DNA of 28,049 nucleotides, taken from Theristus sp. LFF4_11. Its lineage: Eukaryota > Nematoda > Chromadorea > Monhysterida > Xyalidae. Below are positions 1-8,580 of the stretch, piece after piece. The notes under the pieces are model-generated. The model searched no databases, was not told where the DNA came from, and worked only from the letters and a program-made list of their open reading frames with translations. The stretch lies in contig JASANC010002586.1 in assembly GCA_030248135.1 (NCBI GenBank), positions 1-28,049 on the forward strand, given 5' to 3'. Position 1 is the stretch's first letter, and each line of letters opens with the position of its first letter. A program made the position numbers and the translations under genes.

Positions 1-323
1 CATACACATAAACAATGAATTCAGTGGCTGGTCGCAGTGAAAATGATGAAATTTGTGCTTACCAAAGGCCCCAAATGAATGAGTTACGGTAATTTCATTA
101 CAAAAGGCTGTTGTAAAAGGAAATTTCTATGTAGAGTAGAAGTTTCTGCGACTTCCTTCTCACATGGAAGCTATTTTTGCCATTTTGCCCACCTCTCTAA
201 AAATGGTTTCCAAATAAACCCCCCCCCCCCAAACAAAAAACCCCCCCCCCCAAAAAAACCCCCACCCCCAGAAGTCGCTGAAGAAATAAACCCCCATGGG
301 GGTTTATTAGAGGTAATACGGTA
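1..323. mobile_element. MITE family 1, copy 1 (left end cut by window edge)
   Basis: Positions 1-323 match 16438-16760 nearly base for base, including poly-C tracts of different length. The right end reads GGTAATACGGTA and is the inverted copy of the left end of the complete element at 16282. Just inside the end is a perfect 24-bp palindrome (AATAAACCCCCA plus its reverse complement). No transposase is encoded, so this is a non-autonomous inverted-repeat element. Open frames here that encode Gly/Pro runs come from the C/G tracts and are not genes. Confidence 0.85.
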
Positions 324-440
324 CATTGCACCGATTGTCAAGCAGACCCGATTTCCAATCACAAGGAAAGGAACGACCGGAGAGAGACGACCACAAAACA
401 AGCGAAGAAAAAAAACACGGCTCATATTGGCAATGGCAAC

Positions 441-601
441 CTCCTCGTTTCCGGACAGGCGCCCGGCGGCTGGCAGACGCGTCGTCGCTGCTGCGTGCCG
501 CCGCCGCACGTGCGTGCGCACGTCGTGAACGGCGTCCACTGCTGCCAGACTGGCTGCGCGCACGGATGCTGGTTGCATCGGACGGGCGTCACGGTCGGCG
601 C
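441..601 (-). CDS. TSP1 gene exon, end of module d plus start of module e
   Basis: Acceptor GTGCGCCCAG, opens [14 protein letters not shown] (the missing end of module d) then [17 protein letters not shown] and ends CPETR plus two bases of a codon before donor GTTGCC. The frame hits TGA about 15 bases past the donor, so splicing to an exon left of position 1 is required to finish the module. Confidence 0.75.
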
Positions 602-2623
602 CTGGGCGCACAAAAGAGACCGTGAATTCAAGAGGTTGCGCTCCGAACGAATGGTCGGTCGTTCGGTTCGGGAAAAAGCGAAACACGGAAACTCGGCGTT
701 GGAAATCCAGATTGCGCATGCGGAGCAAGCAATTTTACAGTGATTGGCTTTTGTTTTGGTATAGCTGGAATTGAGTTTGCTCAGAACGCTCCAAAAAGCG
801 ACTGGCGACCGAGGCCTCCGGCGATAGTGGCGGTTTGTCGGGCTGAAAAAACAAACGTGAACAGCACATTTCTGATTGGCCGACCAGGACAGTTGGTGCC
901 GCCCAAGCAGTTCCTCGATCGGTGCTGCTGTCCGCCGGCGCACTGTTCGCTGCACGGCCCGAACGGCGTCCACTGCGACCAACTGCCCGTCTGAATGAAC
1001 GAACAGAAAAAAACATTTGAATCTTCTCGCAACGCCAATAATAAGTGCCTCTGGTTTTGTCCTTATGATTCTTAAAAAAACTGAAAAATGGGCTGTTCGA
1101 CTAAAAAACAAGCGTCAGTCGACGAGCGACAAGTTTGCGAACAATAAATAGTGTGCGTCCAAACCTGCACAACAACTCAATCGTCTCCAGCGGAATCAAC
1201 CTACACTGCACGCGACGCGGTTACACGGCTGTTGCTCACGCGGTTGACCGGGACACGAGCTGAACGGGCCCGGGCACGCTCTGCTGCGACTGTGCACGCC
1301 CTCGGTGCCGCACGAGCGCGAGCATCGCCGTCCACGGCGACCACTCGTTCCACTGGTTGATGGCCGACTGAAATTCGATCGTTTGCTCGTTCCATTTCTG
1401 GTCGTGAACGTTGCTCGATTATATTTGAAAAACAATCAAATCAAGCGCGCTTTTCGCTGTTTTCAGTTCAGTTCGGCTTTTTCCAGGGCAGTCAGTCCTA
1501 GGCGCGAGATTTGTTTTCGTGTTCTTTTTTGGGGGGCGGGGAGAGCCAGAGGTGCGCAATTTCTGAAACGGATCCCACCCAACTCGGACACTGAAAGTTA
1601 GTCCTGTCTGTGGCGCAGGTATGAGGGCTGCTGTCTACCGTTCTGTAGGTAGAAAGTTCGAACCTCGCTGTGGACAGGGCAACTACAAGTGGCCAATTGA
1701 ACATATAATGGTCTGCTGCCCCTTGAGCAGAGAGCATATTGGGCTCGAGGTAGTAGTTGTGCCCGTTTCCGCCCGGAGTTCGGTACTTTCGGGTTTCCGG
1801 AACCGGTGCGATAAAAACAAAAAAAGCCAACAGTGCACGCGACGCGGTTGCACGACTGCTGCTCACGCGGTTGACCGGGACACGCGCCGGACGGGCCCGG
1901 GCACGCCCTCGTGCGACTACGCAGCCCCTCAGTGCCGCATGTTCGCGAGCACGCCGTCCACGGTGACCACTGGTTCCATTCGGTGATGCCCGACTGAACA
2001 GTTGATAAATTGTGCAAGCGACTGCTTTTGCGACGATTGGGGGCATTGGAGTTTTCGAAATTTTGATTCACGGCACACAAAAAAAAACTGAGCAACTTTG
2101 ATGCACGCTCCGACTTGTGGTGAATTTAAGCGGATTCTCCAATCTCCAGATGATCCAAAGAATTCGTTAAATAATGAAAAAACTAATGGCGATTGGCGAC
2201 ACGAAGCACAAAACAAAAGTTAATCAATTGCCCGTTCCGTCCAACTGCTCAGGTTTACAGCAGTCGAACTCTAATTAAAAGCAATCCGCTGATAAAGAAT
2301 CTGAATCTTAGTAGGCGAATACGTGATGCAGGCATTCTGGTGCTGGTGCACTGTTGCAGGCATTGCTGTGGAGGTGGAGTCTGCACAGAAACCACATGCA
2401 TGCACGTGATCACCATCAATCAGCTGATTGCCCATGATTTGAGAGTTCAACTGCGGCAGTTGTTGCGCGCAAACCAAAATGGGACAGGCGGGCTGCGCAC
2501 AGGCGCGCGCCTCGCGATTTGCACCCGGACACGCGGTGCCCCGGAGACAGCTGCGGATGCGCGCTTGTTGGCCGACGCCGCACGTGCGCGTGCACACCGA
2601 CCACGGAGACCATTGCGACCAGC
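441..2623 (-). CDS. Thrombospondin type-1 repeat protein, partial gene (5 exons, 3' end off the left edge)
   Basis: Exons on the minus strand in transcript order: 2475-2623, 1832-1993, 1205-1367, 868-990, 441-601. Each encodes a TSP1 module (WSxWSPWxxCSxxCG, then RxRxC, CPG and a final CxxxxC), a disulfide-bonded fold of secreted and cell-surface proteins such as properdin, ADAMTS, semaphorin-5 and hemicentin. At least five modules are seen; the module begun at 868-990 is completed by [10 protein letters not shown] at the start of 441-601. No signal peptide, membrane segment or catalytic domain is in view, so the family cannot be fixed. The last exon ends at a split codon and the gene continues below position 1; the 5' end was not found above 2623. 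Exon 1205-1367 has a frameshift, so the gene may be damaged or the assembly may contain an error. Confidence 0.85.
868..990 (-). CDS. TSP1 gene exon, module d (first part)
   Basis: Acceptor TTCGTTCATTCAG, 41 codons in phase 0, opening [20 protein letters not shown] and ending NCPGRPIRN before donor GTGCTG. The last conserved cysteines of the module are missing here and are supplied by the next exon. An alternative donor (GTCGGC) lies a few codons earlier but gives a phase that does not fit the next exon. Confidence 0.75.
1205..1367 (-). pseudogene. TSP1 gene exon, module c, with a +1 frameshift
   Basis: This is a duplicate of exon 1832-1993: same acceptor-proximal TCGG, same module, about 80% similar protein. 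It is 163 bases against 162. The frame reads [11 protein letters not shown], then an extra base near 1324-1325 moves the rest ([19 protein letters not shown] and so on to CNRVACS) into another frame. The intact duplicate has ACGGCG-TGC where this one has ACGGCGATGC. Donor GTAGGT is good. Either a real lesion or a sequence error. Confidence 0.75.
1603..1829 (+). mobile_element. Probable tRNA-derived SINE in a TSP1 intron
   Basis: Positions 1603-1679 look like a decayed tRNA: CCTGTC at 1603-1608 pairs with GACAGG at 1673-1678, a box-A-like TGGCGCAGG starts at 1611, and GTTCGAACC (box B) is at 1656-1664. About 150 bases of non-tRNA sequence follow, ending in an A-rich tail (ATAAAAACAAAAAA) near 1825. 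This head-body-tail order is that of pol III SINEs. The T stem is poor, so it is not a working tRNA gene. No second copy is in the window. Confidence 0.5.
1832..1993 (-). CDS. TSP1 gene exon, module b
   Basis: Exactly 54 codons, phase 0 at both ends, acceptor CAACTGTTCAG. It reads [20 protein letters not shown] early and [10 protein letters not shown] at the end, a complete TSP1 module. The donor (ACT then GTTGGC) is weaker than that of its duplicate at 1205-1367 and lies against the A-rich tail of a repeat ending near 1829. Confidence 0.85.
2261..2453. mobile_element. MITE family 2, copy A
   Basis: Inverted ends CAGTCGAACTCT and AGAGTTCAACTG enclose a subterminal palindrome region (GCAATCCGCTGAT on the left, CAATCAGCTGATTG on the right). 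The same structure recurs at 10056-10221, 27435-27602 and, as a right half, 25521-25567. It lies just downstream of the donor of TSP1 exon 2475-2623. No coding capacity; no clear target-site duplication. Confidence 0.7.
2475..2623 (-). CDS. TSP1 gene exon, module a
   Basis: Acceptor TTTTTCTAACAG, then a frame reading [19 protein letters not shown] and ending CAQPACPIL before donor GTTTGC. The six TSP1 cysteines are present. The exon opens with two bases of a split codon (phase 1) and closes in phase 0. This is the most 5' exon of the gene that I can recognise. Confidence 0.8.
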
Positions 2624-3779
2624 CTGTTAGAAAAAGCGTTGCCGTTGAATGGGGCTCTCACTGATTGGTCCTGGAAGAGCTGGCTCAATACAGCTCAATA
2701 TCATGTCAGAGTCAGATTCAAATGCCAAAAATGCGAACACTGCCATGTTTTACAGTTTTCTGCCTGCATGTGTGGTGGTTCAGGGAAAAGGGTAACAAAA
2801 AAGAACGCACTGGCGCGAAACTGTTGAGTGGAGCTGTGGATTTGGCAAGCGAATAACAGCGTCACAAAATAGATAATCGTCATCGTGTTGTGCGCTTGCA
2901 GTGCTTCAGTAGTTCGAAAATATTGAAATGGACATCAAATACCAACGGTTTGTGTTATTTCTTCTCGTTTTGTCTGGATGCGTGGAAAATGAGAGAGAGA
3001 GATCAGGATCAGAATCGAAATGAATGCCCTGTCTTGTCTGGCTCCGCTGAGTGGCCAAAATCGAAACTGAAACACAAAAAAACAATTTTTGATCAATAAA
3101 GTTAAATCATCTGAAACAGAAACCAACACAAGGAGGCCGGCGCGGCGCGACGCGAGACGAGATCAAACATGGATTGGATAAGTCGGGCGGGAGGGATTCA
3201 TTCAAACTCAACCAAGTAACCTGCTACTGATAATGCCAATTGCCAACTTGGAGCCAACACACAACGTCGTGGAGAACAAAAAACCAAAATAGGTGACCAC
3301 AATACCGCCATATTTGTCCTTTGATTGGAAGATTCTAGTCAAATAGCCAATGAAAAATGCAGACTGGGCAGACAGTATAAAAACAGCTTAGCGTTTTCAA
3401 ATGATGTTTTATGCAGCCAATCTAAAGTTTTTTGTGCATGATTCTGTATCTTATTCCTTGCCTTGCCAGCGGAACCAGCCATAATGCCAAAAACGGTATT
3501 TTTATTTTTGATTTTTGATCAGGCGCTTGCAATAAAGTCGTGGAAGGTTCCTAATCCTAATCTTAATCGTGAGCCAAGCCTTTTGATAAAGTGAAATGAT
3601 CAAATTGGTTTTCGAATTTTTTTTGTTTCCTATGTTTTATAGCCAACGAAAACCTCATCCACCGACCACCGCACTTTATGTAATTTTATGTACAATTGTA
3701 TATCATTGTTTTTAAGTTCTTCGACTGAATACGTGCGCAGACGTGAAAGGAAACTGCAATATATCTGGAAAATATATGC
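2624..3779. other. Intergenic or upstream stretch without recognisable gene
   Basis: Mostly AT-rich sequence with short open frames of no recognisable similarity. There is a short GA run near 2990-3002 and an isolated GC-rich patch near 3137-3162. Further 5' exons of the TSP1 gene could lie here, but I found no TSP1 motif or convincing signal peptide exon. Confidence 0.5.
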
Positions 3780-3880
3780 AACATGACGTAATGACCAACC
3801 AATCAGCGCTGATTGCTCATGACTAACCCAATCAGCGCTGAGAATTGCTATGACCAACCAATCAGCTAGTTGCATATATT
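3780..3880. repeat. Short tandem block related to MITE family 2
   Basis: Three imperfect units built around ACCAACCAATCAGCGCTGAT follow each other about 30-35 bases apart. The CCAATCAGC core is the same as the right arm of MITE family 2. The block directly precedes the MITE family 3 copy at about 3895. Confidence 0.55.
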
Positions 3881-3894
3881 AGCGAGATAGACTG

Positions 3895-4035
3895 TAGTTT
3901 CAATCTTTATGTAGCAATTCAATGTCGCCTAGGAGACTCGGATCACTTCTCTAATTTTGAATTCCCGCTTCATGCATGAAACTGTTTTCCTATCTGTGCG
4001 CGCATTGAGTCGCGGGACCAAAATAAAAGATCATA
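3895..4035 (+). mobile_element. MITE family 3, copy 1 (left end missing)
   Basis: TTTCAATCTTTATGTAGCAA, GACTCGGATCA, CATGCATGAAACTGTTT and the terminal CATTGAGTCGCGGGACCAAA match in order the copy at 6165-6356 and, inverted, 15599-15812. The left inverted end seen at 6172 is absent here. A minisatellite begins about 30 bases after the right end. Confidence 0.7.
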
Positions 4036-4062
4036 CTTTTATGTTATTTTGGCGTGCGTTAG

Positions 4063-4980
4063 ATCGCGGCCCATTAGATCGCGGCCGAAGCATCGCGGCC
4101 GAAGTATCGCGGCCTGATCGTTTAGGCCGCGATCGTCCCATGCCGCGATCATCCCAGGCCGCGAACGTCCCAGGCCGCGATCGTTCAGGCCGCGATCGTC
4201 CCAGGCCGCGATCATCCCAGGCCGCGATCATCCCAGGCCGCGATCGTCCCAGGCCGCGATCGTCCCAGGCCGCGATAATCCCAGGCCGCGATCGTCCCAG
4301 GCCGCGACCGTCCAGGCCGCGATCGTTCAGGCCGCGATCGTCCCAGGCCGCGATCATCCCAGGCCGCGATCATCCCAGGCCGCGATCATCCCAGGCCGCG
4401 ATCGACCCAGGCCGCGATCATCCCAGGCCGCGATCGTCCCAGGCCGCGATCGCCCCAGGCCGCGATCGTCCAGGCTGCGATCGTTTAGGCCGCGATCGTT
4501 CAGGCCGCGATCGTCCCAGGCCGCGATCATCCCAGTCCGCGATCATCCCAGGCCGCGATCGTCCCAGGCCGCGATCGCCCCAGGCCGCGATCGTCCAGGC
4601 CGCCATCGTTCAGGCCGCGATCGTTCAGGCCGCGATCGTCCCAGGCCGCGATCATCCCAGGCCGCGATCATCCCAGGCAGCGATCGTCCCAGGCCGCGAT
4701 CATCCCAAGCCGCGATCGTCCCAGGCCGCGATCGTTCAGGCCGCGATAGTCCCAGGCCGCGATCGTCCAGGCCGCGATCGTTCAGGCCGCGATCGTTCAG
4801 GCCGCGATCGTCCCAGGCCGCGATCATTCCAGGCCGCGATCATCCCAGGCCACGATCGTCCCAGGCCGCGATCGTTCAGGCCGCGATCGTTTAGGCCGCG
4901 ATCGTCCAGGCCGCGATCTTTCAGGCCGCGATGTTTCGGCCGCGATAGTCCGGGCCGCGATCTCTTGGGCCGCGATAGTA
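4063..4980. repeat. CpG-rich minisatellite, mixed 15- and 16-bp units
   Basis: About 55-60 tandem units of GGCCGCGATCGTCCCA (16 bp), GGCCGCGATCATCCCA (16 bp) and GGCCGCGATCGTTCA or GGCCGCGATCGTCCA (15 bp), in irregular order. The first few units (to about 4114) run in the opposite orientation (GATCGCGGCC); the switch is an inverted repeat at 4106-4114 and 4125-4133 with a 10-base loop. Long open frames in several frames of both strands (for example 3957-5024 plus) encode low-complexity Arg/Pro or Asp-Arg-Gly repeats; I read them as by-products of a unit without stop codons. Confidence 0.9.
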
Positions 4981-6164
4981 CATTTGCCGGCCATTTCGTA
5001 TACATTTTGAAAAGGCGGTGTTGAAGAGATGAAGTGAAAGAAAGCAATAGAATTAGATATTAATATGCAATAAGGAAACGACAAAATGCAGTCGAATTCG
5101 CTTTCAACTTGGGTTCTAAAGTCATGCTCGGTGGTGTTGAGACGTGTGGACATTTCCTTCACATCCGATCACACTCAACATGAGTAAACCGCGGGCGGGC
5201 ATGTACGTGTTCTTGTCTCATCATCCACACAAATGACGTTCCTTTCCTCGACAACGGTGTTTGTTTTGCTCCGCATCGTAGCATGTGGTCATTGAAGCAA
5301 GAAAAATAGCAGTTTCATGATCACACAGGTCATCAATATCGAAAGATCATAAAACCGACAGTTTAATGCGACAACGCTGCAAAACCACCACCACCATAAA
5401 CCAGTTTTAACTGGTTAATCAAAACCGCATGCTCCCTTCGCTGGCCCTTCCTCCAAGAAAAACAAGCATGTCGATCTGATCACTGATGTTGCTATATGTG
5501 AAACTCCTGTAGGCCCAAGTAACATTTTACAACTAGAGAACACATACGGTAGTCGCGAAAGACCAATCTAACGGGCGAAAAAAAAATCATACCCGGCAGG
5601 AATGTCGTACAGAACAGCTCGGTTAAGTTACCGCAAAGTCTTGCATATAAGGTCTTCCTACCTAATATAAATTTGAAAATCAAAAATTTCTGAAAAAATT
5701 GGAATTTTGTGTGACGACCTTATAAGTGAGTGGGAGGAGGTCTTATAAAGCAAAGATTAGGATCGGAAGTCCGGAGGCCCTTAGAAGCGGGTTGGGATTT
5801 CGACCAAGTCAAAATTTTGAATTTGTCAACCAAGTCAACTTGGTTGGTTTGTCTTGTCGAATCGTGTAGCAAAGCTATTTCACCTTTTAAAATTGGGTTA
5901 GGGGTCTTCTTTGTTGTTGTTGGTCAAGGCTGGTTGGTTGGTTGGTTGGTTGATTGGTGTTTGTTATCAACGATATCGGTCACATTCATATTCGCATTGA
6001 TTTTATTTTTGTTTTGGCGACCAGTGGCATACAATGGTAGGTGTGCGCAGCGCTTTTCAAGAACACAATGTAATAACCAACCAATGAACAGCAGCAATCC
6101 AGACGTACAAGTTCATAATTCAAGCTAAATTCGAACACAAAAATGATTTCATTTGCGTGTTACA
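4981..6164. other. Non-coding AT-rich stretch
   Basis: No frame here resembles a known protein and none shows the GC-rich coding style of the real exons. The one distinctive item is a GGTT microsatellite near 5931-5956. An inverted repeat AACCAAGT-CA-ACTTGGTT lies near 5830. Confidence 0.5.
5931..5956. repeat. (GGTT)n microsatellite
   Basis: About six tandem GGTT units, the last ones slightly degenerate, in a T/G-rich region. Confidence 0.8.
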
Positions 6165-6356
6165 ATTTTTAGGTTCTGCGACTCAATGGGTTTGCTGGCG
6201 TAAACGAAAACTACTTTCAATCTTTATGTTGCAATTCAAAGTCACTCGGTCTAATTAGGGGACTCGGATCAGTTTGTCAGTTTTAAATTCCCGCGTCATG
6301 CATGAAACTGTTTACCTATCTAGACACGCATTGAGTCTCAGGACCAAAATAAAAGA
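6165..6356 (+). mobile_element. MITE family 3, copy 2 (complete)
   Basis: The left end GGTTCTGCGACTCAATG is the inverted copy of the right end CATTGAGTCTCAGGACC. The inner TTTCAATCTTTATG and CATGCATGAAACTGTTTACC blocks match the other two copies. No protein is encoded, so this is a non-autonomous element. The exact ends and target duplication are unclear. Confidence 0.7.
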
Positions 6357-8442
6357 TATAATACCATTCCCATGAATTCAAACATGACAGCAATAATCGT
6401 CAATCTCAAAAACACCACGTTTAGTTTAAAACGGGAAATATGTGTTCACGTCGTTTTAAATGTGCCGAAGACACAGTCATTAAAACTCCTTTTTCAACGA
6501 TTCGTAAATTTGTCCAAAGCGGCATTCATGGGGCAGTATTTAGTGATGCATAGCTATGTTTTAACATTGCGACGCTTCACGAATTGCTGCTGCATGACTG
6601 TCCCTTCATTTTGGCATTGAAGTTTTTTGGAGTCCATGAACACAAACCGTTCAAAACCGTACACAATTGTGGTGAACTAAGAATTGTTACAAAACACTAA
6701 ACACAACAGTAACCCATATGGTAAACACAACTCTTTTAAAAATTCACTTCAAAATCAATTTGTCATGAACAGAAAGTACGCGCTGAAAAAGATGGATAGA
6801 CAAAGCCCAACAAATAGGAAAACACACATGCAGTCAGTGATCAATGACAAACAAAATAAAAACCAACCAAACAACAAAGAAGAACAGACTCCGCACACAC
6901 GTTTTACTTTTCAACGACTCCAGTGCATTGGTCTTGTCTTTATCACGCACCATACACGTTATAAAACGAAAGTGACCATGCTTACTGGTGTCCACGAAAA
7001 CCAGAAAATCAGATTCAATGCAACACGAATTCATGATAATGCTTCAACAATACAAAGTCGCCATGACCATACATCATGTTCAAAATGGATAAAAATTCAC
7101 TTAACTAACTGTATGATGCAAAAACACCCACAAAAACACATGTTGTCAGTGAAATCTATCAATTTGTGCTCGACTTGAACAGATGCAATGCAATGCAACA
7201 CCAGCATCACAACAACACGTAAAAATACAAAAAGCAAAAACTCAGAAGCTTATAATCAGTTTCAATTTCAAACACATTATCAACGTACAAAACCAGAATA
7301 GTGATTTTGATAATTAATGACACACAAAACATCATAACATATCCACAAGAAATCATCATGACCCCACAAATCAACAATCAAATCAAATAGACCATGCACA
7401 GTTACCTCCAGAAAATGGCGCAAACAGCAAATCAACTCAACAAAACTCATGCCTTTTACTTTGTTACACGGTACCAACAGAACAATTAAAAAACCACAAA
7501 ACAACTAAACAAACAAAAAATGAATGATAATTCACGCCGCAAAATACAAAAGGGATGCATGTAAATCATCAGCCAGACAAAAACCACCAGGCTTTTCATA
7601 ACGTTCAGTCACTTCTTCGTCGCGCTTCAAAACTTCCAGGACGCAACACACAAAGCAAACCATTCCAAACACCACCAATTTCCGTGTTCCGGTCGCAGTT
7701 TACCCGTTTGTGTGTTGATTTGTGTAACAACACAATTTGTTTCCTCCTTCCAAGCATCGTTTAAAAGTTTGAAACAAAAGCGTTCAGGATCAGACCAGTG
7801 AACAAACTTTAAACGAAAACAGTAAATAATATCTTGGCAAAAAATAGAAGATAACTGAAATGAAACTCCATTGAATCAATGTTACATTGCCCCAAAAACC
7901 GAGTTCAACACTCAGAATCACAAAACTTTGCAAGACAAACAAAACAAGAGAAGATCTTTGCACAACTGCGATGCGAATGAGTGAACTATTTTTCTCAAGT
8001 TTTTACACCGTGAACAAAAATCGAAAAAATACCAAATGGAAATCATGTCAAACTGAAGTTCAAAAGCAAACAAAACAAATACTGTTCGTTTGTGTACTAC
8101 AGAGAGGTTTGACTAAAATTACTTGTGAACAAGCACATATAACAAAACTCACAAAATGCAAAAAAAACATTGTCGGTTTTCTGTACATGATTAGAGAATG
8201 GACGCAAAGGACACAAAACAAAAAAACAACCCGGCGAACTGACGCGAACAACGCGAGTGACATAAAAATGTCCGATGCGCTCACCAGAAAGCTGACACCG
8301 GGTCGGGAACAACGAATGTCGCAGCGAAACTGCACTTTCAAAATTACAATTAAAAGACGGGAAAAAAACGCGTGGCAATAAGAAAAGAACAAATGTATTG
8401 CGAGACAAAAGAATACCTACGAGAATCAAAAAAAACAGTTCT
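6357..8442 (-). other. AT-rich stretch, possibly long U-rich 3' UTR and downstream DNA of XPO1
   Basis: No recognisable gene. From roughly 6680 to 8440 the plus strand is visibly rich in A and C with few G, which means T/G-rich on the XPO1 sense strand. That resembles the XPO1 introns and could mark transcribed sequence. I saw no AATAAA close after the XPO1 stop on the minus strand, so the 3' end of the transcript is not placed. Confidence 0.35.
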
Positions 8443-8580
8443 TCAGTCCATGGTTGCGTCTTCGTTCAGCTCGAACGGGTTCAGCATGCCCGGCACCGCC
8501 TTTTTCGCCTGCTGAGCTTCCTGTATAGCTGCCTCACGTTCCTCCAGGAACAGGTCAGACGTATCATTGCCGATAAACTC
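8443..8580 (-). CDS. XPO1: XPO1 last exon (C-terminal tail and stop)
   Basis: Acceptor [31 protein letters not shown], then a charged linker, [12 protein letters not shown], and DATMD followed by TGA at 8443-8445. Human ends [25 protein letters not shown] and an acidic terminus. The acidic C-terminal helix and tail dampen NES binding in the known protein; here the tail is shorter by a few residues. Confidence 0.97.
   Translation of the reverse strand, partial: EFIGNDTSDLFLEEREAAIQEAQQAKKAVPGMLNPFELNEDATMD

Noticed and set aside
171..728. Minus-strand frame with Gly/Phe-rich repeats ([10 protein letters not shown])
   Set aside because: The repeats come from poly-C tracts of the MITE at 1-323; the upstream part is the wrong frame of a TSP1 exon.
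1603..1679. Functional tRNA gene
   Set aside because: Acceptor stem and box B are visible but the T stem does not pair and the D arm is irregular; better read as the head of a SINE.
3780..3880. CRISPR-like array
   Set aside because: Only three imperfect units, no regular spacers, in a eukaryotic genome; it is related to a MITE arm.
3957..5024. 355-codon plus-strand open frame (Arg/Pro-rich) and several minus-strand frames over the same region
   Set aside because: They are translations of the minisatellite, whose units contain no stop in several frames of both strands. Units of 15 and 16 bases shift the frame repeatedly, no splice or start context supports a gene, and the encoded protein changes with each shift.
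6684..7178. 164-codon plus-strand frame
   Set aside because: Asn/Lys/Thr/His-rich composition from A/C-rich DNA, no motif, no splice context, and no GC rise as seen in real exons.
7887..8381. 164-codon plus-strand frame opposite the XPO1 3' region
   Set aside because: Composition of A-rich non-coding DNA; no recognised motif.
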